From: Bacteroidales bacterium
GTDB lineage: Bacteria; Bacteroidota; Bacteroidia; Bacteroidales; UBA3824
Direction: 5' to 3'
DNA length: 6,588 nt
NCBI GenBank assembly: GCA_016287995.1
Contig: JAEEXW010000169.1
Location: 1 to 6,588, forward strand
Shown: positions 1 to 5,509 of the stretch, in pieces
Position numbering within the stretch: the first letter of the stretch is position 1
How the letters are laid out: each line of letters starts with the position of its first letter
Translations under genes and position numbers: made by a program
Notes under the pieces: generated by a model
The model's database searches: none
Told to the model about the DNA's origin: nothing
The model's input: only the letters and a program-made list of their open reading frames with translations

Positions 1-419
1 CTCCTGACGGTGAACGTTTTAAGCAGCAGACAGCCAACACTTTGTCGTTAAAACAAAATATAATCATTCTCTGCGGACATTACAAAGGCATCGATCACAG
101 AATCCGCGAACACCTTATCACAAAAGAGATTTCAATAGGCGATTACGTGCTGACAGGTGGCGAACTTGCAGCAGCAGTCATCACAGATAGTGTTGTAAGA
201 CTTCTGCCCGGAGCAATGTCAGACAACGAATCGGCGCTCTCGGATTCTTTTCAAGACGGGCTTTTAGCACCGCCGATTTACACACGCCCCGCCGATTACA
301 AAGGCTGGAAGGTTCCCGAAATTTTGCTTTCGGGCAACGATGCCGCTATCGACAAATGGCAGTTTGAACAGTCATTAGAAAGAACAAAACTTTTAAGACC
401 GGAGTTATTAAATTCATAA
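1..419 (+). CDS. trmD: tRNA (guanine-37-N1)-methyltransferase TrmD, 3' part (5' end outside the window)
   Basis: This SPOUT-family enzyme uses S-adenosylmethionine to methylate N1 of G37, next to the anticodon of tRNAs reading CNN codons, which prevents +1 frameshifting. The frame is open from base 3 to the TAA at 417-419 and gives 138 residues. Bacteroidota TrmD is usually about 225 residues, so roughly the first 85 to 90 are missing to the left. A TTG at 42 is internal and is not the start, because the residues before it (PDGERFKQQTANTLS) continue the family's alignment. Visible hallmarks are CGHYKGIDHRI and the knot/SAM-binding stretch EISIGDYVLTGGELAA. DSFQDGLLAPPIYTRP contains the Asp matching the catalytic Asp169 of the characterised enzymes. 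GWKVPEILLSGN follows, and the C-terminal helix ends ERTKLLRPELL. A same-strand nucleotidyltransferase follows after 15 bases, so the two are probably cotranscribed. Nothing looks degraded. Identification is essentially certain. Confidence 0.97.
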   Translation, partial: PDGERFKQQTANTLSLKQNIIILCGHYKGIDHRIREHLITKEISIGDYVLTGGELAAAVITDSVVRLLPGAMSDNESALSDSFQDGLLAPPIYTRPADYKGWKVPEILLSGNDAAIDKWQFEQSLERTKLLRPELLNS

Positions 420-434
420 TTCGTAACAAAAAAA

Positions 435-1187
435 ATGCAGGCAATGATTTTTGCGGCGGGATTGGGCACAAGACTCGCGCCGCTTACAAACGACAAACCG
501 AAAGCCCTTGTAGAATTTCAAGGCAAGCCGATGATAGAAAACGTAATTGAAAAACTCGTCAAGGCAGGTTTTAAGAGAATCATCGTAAACGTGCATCATT
601 TTGCCGACAAAGTATGCGATTTTTTAAGAAGCAAAAATTTTGGCGCGGAGATTTTAATTTCCGACGAAAGGGATTTTTTGCTTGATACCGGCGGCGGACT
701 TTTGAAAGCGCGGCCACTTTTGGAAAACGCTCCGCACACCTTATTATATAATGTGGACGTTTTTTCGACAATTGACGTAAAAGACTTATACGACTATCAC
801 GTTAAACACAATGCACTCGCAACCCTCGCTGTAAAGCAGAGAGAAACTTTCCGCAAATTTGTCTTCACCAATTTTGACGAACTTTGCGGCTGGGTCAACA
901 CCAAAACCGGAGAGGAAATTGTCGCAAGAAGTTATGCAGAAGACTACGCTTACCAAATTCCATTTTGCGGAATTTCGGTTGTAAATTCAAAGATTTTTCC
1001 CCTTATCACCGAGACGGGAAAATTTTCGATTAAGGATTTGTATTTGAGATTAGCGCAAGACAACACAATAATTCCCTACCGCTGTTATAACAACGTGCTT
1101 TGGGCAGACCTCGGAACAGTAGAAAAAATAAACGCAATATCAGAAATACTTGCACATAACAGGTATCTGCTGAATGTTGAACATTAA
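435..1187 (+). CDS. MurU-like sugar-1-phosphate nucleotidyltransferase (NTP_transferase family)
   Basis: A complete 250-residue enzyme of the family that joins an NTP to a sugar-1-phosphate to give an NDP-sugar plus pyrophosphate in the cytoplasm. The N-terminal nucleotide-binding signature is at residues 7-25 (AAGLGTRLAPLT, then KPKAL). DTGGG is at 84-88, followed by KARPLL. The metal-binding Asp108 lies in YNVDVF, FCGISVV is at 177-183, and a second metal-ligand candidate, Asp225, is in WADLGT. The order and spacing of these blocks, and the lack of a C-terminal left-handed beta-helix, fit MurU (N-acetylmuramate-1-phosphate uridylyltransferase). Mannose- or heptose-1-phosphate guanylyltransferase cannot be excluded by eye. 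The AmgK-type sugar kinase that often partners MurU is not in the window. The ATG at 435 follows an A-run with no Shine-Dalgarno; the start is chosen because the signature begins at residue 3. The last 48 bases overlap the convergent stress-protein gene. Fold confidence is high; substrate confidence is low. Confidence 0.87.
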   Translation: MQAMIFAAGLGTRLAPLTNDKPKALVEFQGKPMIENVIEKLVKAGFKRIIVNVHHFADKVCDFLRSKNFGAEILISDERDFLLDTGGGLLKARPLLENAPHTLLYNVDVFSTIDVKDLYDYHVKHNALATLAVKQRETFRKFVFTNFDELCGWVNTKTGEEIVARSYAEDYAYQIPFCGISVVNSKIFPLITETGKFSIKDLYLRLAQDNTIIPYRCYNNVLWADLGTVEKINAISEILAHNRYLLNVEH

Positions 1188-1907
1188 CTGCTCAAAAACT
1201 GTATGCAGTTGAACGGTGTCGCTTTGCGGCGGATAATTAAAAATCATTTCGATGTTTGCGGTAACGCAATACGCAGCAACTTGTTTTGCCAAAGGTTGCG
1301 TACCGCTCAAAACCGACAAAGAATACTTAATATCTTTCTCACCTTCAAGAAACATAGAGACAAATTTTTCGGCGTTTTCTTTTGCCTCCGGACGACAGAC
1401 GAGATGAAGTTCCGCATTTTTGAAACTTCTGACAAGCGGAAGAACGTCCGAAAAATATTCTTCGGAAATTTCTGTTGCTTTGAAAAACGGAAACAAAATT
1501 TTTCTTATCGGCAAAAATCTCCGATTTTGAAGCACAAGAATCGGAATCCTCAAAGCGATAACCAATTTTGCCGCAAAACTTCCCGTCAAAGACTGATAAC
1601 CTGATTTTCCGTGAGTTCCAAGAATCACAAACAAAAATTTCGTACTCTTGATTTCTTCCAAAACGGTGTCCTCAAAAGTACCCTGTTTTATGACTACCGA
1701 GGCACCCATATTGAATTTTTGATTGTAAAGGCTGACAACTTCTTCGGTTTTTTCTCTTTGGAGCATATCATATCCGCAACTGTTTTCAGCATGAAACACC
1801 ACTGCCTTCAAACCGTAACAACGGCTGATTTCCAAACCGTAAGAAACACTGTCATAACAGGTTTGCGTAAAATCGGTCAAAATCAATATTTTATTCTCCG
1901 CTTCCAT
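1140..1907 (-). CDS. universal stress protein, tandem two-domain UspA family
   Basis: A cytoplasmic protein of 255 residues built from two Usp folds. Domain 1 (about 5-127) begins KILILTDFT, with the ATP-ribose Asp12. It holds the nucleotide-binding loop GTHGKSGYQSLTGS at 97-110 and ends in IPILVLQ. Eight residues separate the second Gly from the GS, against nine in the textbook G-2x-G-9x-G(S/T) motif. Domain 2 (about 134-255) begins KILFPFF and ends QIPVMC but has no glycine loop, so it is probably a structural, non-ATP-binding partner. Such tandem proteins are common in Bacteroidota and are linked to stress survival; the molecular activity is not predictable. I chose the ATG at 1905-1907. 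A TTG six codons upstream (1923-1925) would add six residues, but it sits where transcription should begin from the promoter at 1928-1957. The TGA at 1140-1142 lies inside the convergent nucleotidyltransferase gene. Confidence 0.9.
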   Translation of the reverse strand: MEAENKILILTDFTQTCYDSVSYGLEISRCYGLKAVVFHAENSCGYDMLQREKTEEVVSLYNQKFNMGASVVIKQGTFEDTVLEEIKSTKFLFVILGTHGKSGYQSLTGSFAAKLVIALRIPILVLQNRRFLPIRKILFPFFKATEISEEYFSDVLPLVRSFKNAELHLVCRPEAKENAEKFVSMFLEGEKDIKYSLSVLSGTQPLAKQVAAYCVTANIEMIFNYPPQSDTVQLHTVFEQLMFNIQQIPVMCKYF

Positions 1908-1927
1908 ATCCGAAAATTTTTTCAACG

Positions 1928-1957
1928 CAAATATATACTTTTTTTACGGTTTTCAAA
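1928..1957 (-). promoter_or_regulatory. Bacteroidota-type promoter for the universal stress protein gene
   Basis: Read on the minus strand, TTTG (1957 down to 1954) is followed after 18 bases by TATATTTG (1935 down to 1928). This matches the primary sigma consensus of Bacteroidota, TTTG at -33 and TAnnTTTG at -7. Transcription should begin about 5 to 8 bases further on, near 1920-1923. That leaves a leader of roughly 15 bases before the ATG at 1907 and argues against the upstream TTG as the start. The boxes lie between the phosphatase stop codon (1986) and the stress gene, so the stress gene can be expressed apart from the phosphatase. This is pattern matching only. Confidence 0.7.
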
Positions 1958-1985
1958 AAAAATTCAGGTTTTTTCAGAAAATCTC

Positions 1986-3998
1986 TTACACCCTGAAACC
2001 CGTTACCAAAATATCATCGTTTTGGTTTTCGCCGCCTTTCCATTCAAGAAATTGTTTTTCAACAGATTCTCTCTGTTTTATCATATCGAGTTTGTAGATT
2101 TTCAGAAGCATTTCCTCAAAAAAATCTATTCTGAACTCTGCCTTGTTTTTGTGTCCGAATTGCGAACAATAACCGTCAGAGGCCATATAAATACAATCGC
2201 CGGATTGAAGTTGCAGAAACTGAGCCTCATACGGAACATCCTTCGAGAAAAGGTTTATGGCGTTTTTAGTTTGTTTCAACTGAAAAATCTGCTCTTCACG
2301 GATATAATACATCGGAATATTAGAGCCGGAATATTCAAGCATTTTTGTATTCTTGTCAATAACAATCAGTGCAATGTCCATTGAGTCAGCCGAAATGTCG
2401 TTGCCGCCGGGATAAATCATATAAAGCAGCGATTTTACTCTAACCTTCAACTGTTCAAGAATTTCCGAGGCAGAAATTTCGCCGTCAGAGACTATGTCGT
2501 GCAAAGCGTTAATACCGTAAAGGCTTAAAAAAGAGCCTTTTATATCATGTCCCGAACAGTCAGCAACCGCTAACATCTCATAATCGTCGTTGTCGTAACA
2601 CCAATAAAAGTCGCCGCTGACTATGTCCAAAGGATTGTAATAAACAAATTTCTCTTTGAAAAACATTCCGAACTTGTCAATTTCCGGCAAAAGCATTTTC
2701 TGAATGTTATAAGCATAAGAAATATTGTCCGATAATTGAAGTTGCTGATATTTAATAGATTGTGTCTTTTTCAAAAGTTCCGCTTCAAGCCGCGAAATAT
2801 CTTCCGAACTTTTGGTGGTTTCAGCGGAAAGCCTCATGTTGTCGGTTGAAAGTTTTGAAAATTTGTACCTGAAATAAAAGAACAAGCCAAGCCCTACTCC
2901 TATCAGAAGAAACATCAGCAACTTGATAATCAATGCCTGCGATTCAGCCTGCTGACGGTACGAAGTTGCCGAATCGCGAAATTTCATAATTTCTCTTTCA
3001 GCAGTCAGTTTTAAGCTCTGTTGCTTCTGCGTCAACAAATCCCAAAAAATGCTATCATTATAAAGCGACTGATTGTAATAATTCAAAGCGGCATCTTTAT
3101 AATTGCCGTTAGCATAAAAAATCGCACCTAAGGTGTTGTAAGCCACTCTAATACGCAGTTTTGAACTTAAAAGTTTTCCATATTTTAACGCCAAATTTCC
3201 GTAATAAAGCGCGGAATCGTAATTTTTGATTTCAAGATAAACGCCCGAAACCTTAGCCGACAAATCCGACAGTAAATCATAATTCGTGTTATTAGGATCG
3301 AGCGCAAAACATTTAAGATAAATCTGTTTCGCTTTTTGAAGTTCCTTTTTGCCGGCGTAAACATCGCCCAAATATTTTCTGACCGTGATTTGTAGAGCCA
3401 CTGATGCGCCAGATTTAATTCTTATTTCAAGGGATTTTCTTAAATAATCCTCAGCCTCAATATATTTTTTTTGACCGATATAAGAACGTCCTAAATTAAG
3501 ATATACGTATGCAAGTATCGAAGAATCAGCAAGTTGACGACCTATATTTAAAGCCTTGAAAAGGTTGTCTTGACTAAGCGGAAAATCACCCTGATACAAA
3601 AGCAAATTACCGATATTAATGTAGGCGTATGCCTCTTCGTCTTTAAGAGAATGAGTTTGGGCAACTTGCATTCCAAGTTGATAATATTCCATGGCTTCGG
3701 CATAGTTTTCGAGATTTCTATAACAAACACCCGTATAACTATACGCCTTTGCAAGTTCCATATAATCAGCAAATTGCTTTGCATAAATTCCAGCCTCGGT
3801 ACTGTATTTTATCGCTAAACCGGGAGTTGTATTGCGCAAAAGCCATGCAATTTGATTGCCCAAATACATTTTTTGAGTATCGCTGGTGGTAGGCGATTCC
3901 ATTTTTGCAATCATTTCCTTGATTTCAGGCGAATAATTCTGCGCCCGGGAATTAAAAAACACGGTCAAAAAAACCGTCAATATCAAAAAATATTTCAC
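1986..3998 (-). CDS. TPR-repeat, membrane-anchored SpoIIE-type (PP2C-like) serine/threonine phosphatase
   Basis: A 670-residue signalling protein. Residues 1-19 form a signal peptide with a likely cut in SRA|QN. Residues about 44-330 are helical TPR repeats (for example AKAYSYTGVCYRNLENYAEA and AYVYLNLGRSYIGQKKYIEA), predicted outside the cytoplasm. One membrane helix spans about 357-377, followed by a coiled-coil linker at about 380-425. The cytoplasmic SpoIIE/PP2C domain runs from about 430 to 670. Its acidic metal-site motifs are kept: SGDFYW (Asp463), ADCSGH (Asp480), SMDIAL (Asp541), ASDGY (Asp608) and NQNDDI (Asp661/662). The segment after ADCSGH reads DIKGSF where relatives usually have GVPGAF. 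Such proteins usually dephosphorylate an anti-anti-sigma or similar partner in response to an outside signal; no partner is visible here. The start is GTG (3996-3998): it is followed at once by the signal peptide, and an in-frame stop lies at 4011-4013. The gene is 46 bases from engB, so partial cotranscription is likely. Confidence 0.93.
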   Translation of the reverse strand: MKYFLILTVFLTVFFNSRAQNYSPEIKEMIAKMESPTTSDTQKMYLGNQIAWLLRNTTPGLAIKYSTEAGIYAKQFADYMELAKAYSYTGVCYRNLENYAEAMEYYQLGMQVAQTHSLKDEEAYAYINIGNLLLYQGDFPLSQDNLFKALNIGRQLADSSILAYVYLNLGRSYIGQKKYIEAEDYLRKSLEIRIKSGASVALQITVRKYLGDVYAGKKELQKAKQIYLKCFALDPNNTNYDLLSDLSAKVSGVYLEIKNYDSALYYGNLALKYGKLLSSKLRIRVAYNTLGAIFYANGNYKDAALNYYNQSLYNDSIFWDLLTQKQQSLKLTAEREIMKFRDSATSYRQQAESQALIIKLLMFLLIGVGLGLFFYFRYKFSKLSTDNMRLSAETTKSSEDISRLEAELLKKTQSIKYQQLQLSDNISYAYNIQKMLLPEIDKFGMFFKEKFVYYNPLDIVSGDFYWCYDNDDYEMLAVADCSGHDIKGSFLSLYGINALHDIVSDGEISASEILEQLKVRVKSLLYMIYPGGNDISADSMDIALIVIDKNTKMLEYSGSNIPMYYIREEQIFQLKQTKNAINLFSKDVPYEAQFLQLQSGDCIYMASDGYCSQFGHKNKAEFRIDFFEEMLLKIYKLDMIKQRESVEKQFLEWKGGENQNDDILVTGFRV

Positions 3999-4044
3999 TT
4001 TTTCAGACTTTTAATTAAAAAAACTTAATGCAAATACTTTGCCT

Positions 4045-4647
4045 TTATTGCTTCCAGAGTTTGTTAACTTCTTCGATGTAGTCAAGAATCTCCTGACTGC
4101 CGGATTTTTTCAGAGACGAAGTTACAAAATATTTCGGAAGTTCCGTCCAAGTTTTTTTCATTTCTTTAAAATAATTTTCGATGTTTCTTTTCGCAGCCCC
4201 CGCGCTTATCTTGTCAGCCTTTGTGAAAACCATCACAAAAGGTAAACCGTTTTCCGCCATAAATTCCATAAACTCAACATCCTTTTTCTGAGGCTCGTGC
4301 CTTACATCAATTAAAACAAAGGTACACATCAAGTTTTTGCGCGAAAGAAAATACTTTACCGTAAATTTCTTCCAACTCTCCACAACTTTAATATTCGGTT
4401 TTGCAAAACCGTAACCCGGAAGGTCAACGATATACCACTCGCCATTAATCAAGAAATGATTGATTAACTGCGTTTTTCCGGGAGTTGCAGAGGTCTTGGC
4501 AAGGTCCTTTTTGCCGGTTAACATATTTATAAGCGACGACTTTCCAACGTTGCTCCTTCCTATAAAAGCGTATTCGGGCAAAGTCTCAGGCGGACATTTT
4601 TTAACGTCCGTATTGCTGATAACGAATTCTGAGGATAAGATTTTCAT
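4045..4647 (-). CDS. engB: ribosome-biogenesis GTPase EngB (YihA/YsxC)
   Basis: A 200-residue TRAFAC GTPase, the usual length for EngB, which acts in late assembly of the large ribosomal subunit and is essential in many bacteria. All the G motifs are present: G1 GRSNVGKS at 30-37, G2 in SATPGKT (Thr55), G3 DLPG at 75-78 followed by YGFA, G4 TKAD at 142-145, and G5 TSS at 176-178. The N-terminus (FVISNTDVKKCPP...PEYAFIGRSN) and the switch segment TPGKTQLINHF are diagnostic for EngB rather than Era or Der. The ATG at 4645-4647 is about 23 bases below a good promoter, with no Shine-Dalgarno. The gene stands alone as a transcription unit start, with the phosphatase gene downstream on the same strand. 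The sequence is intact, and identification is essentially certain. Confidence 0.97.
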   Translation of the reverse strand: MKILSSEFVISNTDVKKCPPETLPEYAFIGRSNVGKSSLINMLTGKKDLAKTSATPGKTQLINHFLINGEWYIVDLPGYGFAKPNIKVVESWKKFTVKYFLSRKNLMCTFVLIDVRHEPQKKDVEFMEFMAENGLPFVMVFTKADKISAGAAKRNIENYFKEMKKTWTELPKYFVTSSLKKSGSQEILDYIEEVNKLWKQ

Positions 4648-4669
4648 AACACGATTAGATTTTTATCTG

Positions 4670-4700
4670 CAAATATAATAATATTGAAACAAAAAACAAA
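4670..4700 (-). promoter_or_regulatory. Bacteroidota-type promoter for engB
   Basis: On the minus strand, TTTG (4700 down to 4697) is followed after 19 bases by TATATTTG (4677 down to 4670). This matches the -33 TTTG and -7 TAnnTTTG elements of the Bacteroidota primary sigma factor. The -7 box and the following C are identical to those at the stress-protein promoter. The -33 box starts only two bases after the esterase stop codon (4703-4705), so the whole promoter fits in the 55-base gap. It should give a leader of about 16 to 18 bases before the ATG at 4647. There is no obvious terminator between the esterase and this promoter, so some read-through is expected. Confidence 0.75.
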
Positions 4701-4702
4701 AT

Positions 4703-5509
4703 TTAATTAGTCTCTTTTCCGACAAACTGTCTGAAAAACCTCAACTGCTCCGGCAAAAGCAGGTTCCAGTATTCCTTGTTGTGTTTGCCGGGAGACTCCA
4801 TGTAAAAAATTTTAATACCTTCTTCGGTGCATTTTTTAGCGAAAGTTCTATTAACGCCGATTAAAAAATCCTGCGATCCGCAATTTATAATAAGTGGTTT
4901 TCCAGCGGCCTTGAATTTTTCAATGTTGTTGATGGCAGAAAAAATGTCCCAGTTTTCGTTTGTTTTGTTTTTAACGCCAAGCACTTTTGTAAGGCTATTA
5001 GTAACAGAGGACGAGCGCAAATCCACAACGCCGCTGATACTGCCCGCCGCACGAAAATTTTCTGGTTTCAAAGAAAACAGATGAAGCGCACCGTGTCCGC
5101 CCATACTCAACCCAGTTATAAAGAGCGATGCCGTATCAACGGGCAAAGTTTTAAAAACCTGAGGCAAAAAATCCTCAAAGAAAAAGTCTGAATATCTGAG
5201 CCTCGGCCGTATAGGAGAATTTATGTACCAGGATTCTTTAAAACCGTCAGGACAAATCAAAATCATTTGAAACTCATCGGAGAGTTTTTGCAAATCGCAA
5301 ATTCTGCCCCACTGACGGAAACTGCCATCGTAACCGTGAAGCAAAATTACTGCGGGGATTTTTTTCAGACTGTCGTTTGACGACGGTAAATAATAGTTTA
5401 CCGTGTCAAACTGCGGAATGTAATTTTCGGTTTTAACAACAAACTGCCTTTGGGCAAAACCCGAAAGCGATAAAAAAAACACTATTATAAAAGGTAAAAA
5501 AAATTTCAT
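4703..5509 (-). CDS. secreted alpha/beta-hydrolase esterase (esterase D / putative esterase family)
   Basis: A 268-residue hydrolase of the esterase D/PF00756 type, whose members cleave carboxylic esters (acetyl or feruloyl groups on glycans, S-formylglutathione, and others). Residues 1-19 form a signal peptide ending SGFA|QR, so the mature enzyme is periplasmic or surface-exposed rather than a cytoplasmic formylglutathione hydrolase. An oxyanion-loop region VILLHGYDGS lies at about 54-63. The nucleophile elbow GLSMGG is at 133-138 (Ser135), and the other triad candidates are Asp214 in GSQDFL and His243 in GKHN. It is a single domain, with no carbohydrate-binding module or lipobox Cys. The ATG at 5507-5509 overlaps the TGA of the upstream gene (ATGA), which implies translational coupling in one operon. 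The substrate is unknown; de-esterification of a glycan is plausible from the neighbour but is inference. Confidence 0.9.
   Translation of the reverse strand: MKFFLPFIIVFFLSLSGFAQRQFVVKTENYIPQFDTVNYYLPSSNDSLKKIPAVILLHGYDGSFRQWGRICDLQKLSDEFQMILICPDGFKESWYINSPIRPRLRYSDFFFEDFLPQVFKTLPVDTASLFITGLSMGGHGALHLFSLKPENFRAAGSISGVVDLRSSSVTNSLTKVLGVKNKTNENWDIFSAINNIEKFKAAGKPLIINCGSQDFLIGVNRTFAKKCTEEGIKIFYMESPGKHNKEYWNLLLPEQLRFFRQFVGKETN

Noticed and set aside
1203..1604. A 133-codon + strand frame inside the stress-protein gene
   Set aside because: Antisense to a clear Usp domain protein, with a low-complexity basic and aromatic composition and no family resemblance.
1923..1925. TTG as the start of the universal stress protein
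   Set aside because: It lies three to five bases beyond the -7 box, at or before the expected transcript start. The ATG six codons later begins right before the Usp fold.
1955..1998. Possible terminator after the phosphatase gene: stem 1993-1998 with 1972-1977, then a run of eight U (1962 down to 1955) on the minus-strand transcript
   Set aside because: The stem has only six base pairs and a 15-base loop, it overlaps the stop codon, and about nine bases separate it from the U-run, which is too far for a normal intrinsic terminator. The U-run also overlaps the -33 box of the next promoter.
1611..2384. A 257-codon open frame on the + strand, opposite the phosphatase C-terminus and the 5' part of the stress protein gene
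   Set aside because: It is antisense to two well-supported genes and crosses the stress-gene promoter. It is rich in Phe, Lys and Leu from reversed A/T-rich codons and shows no recognisable domain.
3548..3818. Short open frames on both strands inside the TPR region of the phosphatase
   Set aside because: They overlap well-formed TPR coding sequence, have no leader signals and no recognisable motifs.
4030..4042. Inverted repeat GCAAA-TAC-TTTGC just after the engB stop, followed on the minus strand by a run of seven T
   Set aside because: A five-base, AT-rich stem with a three-base loop and a five-base gap to the T-run is too weak to call a terminator. It also coincides with a partial promoter-like TATTTG; neither reading is strong.
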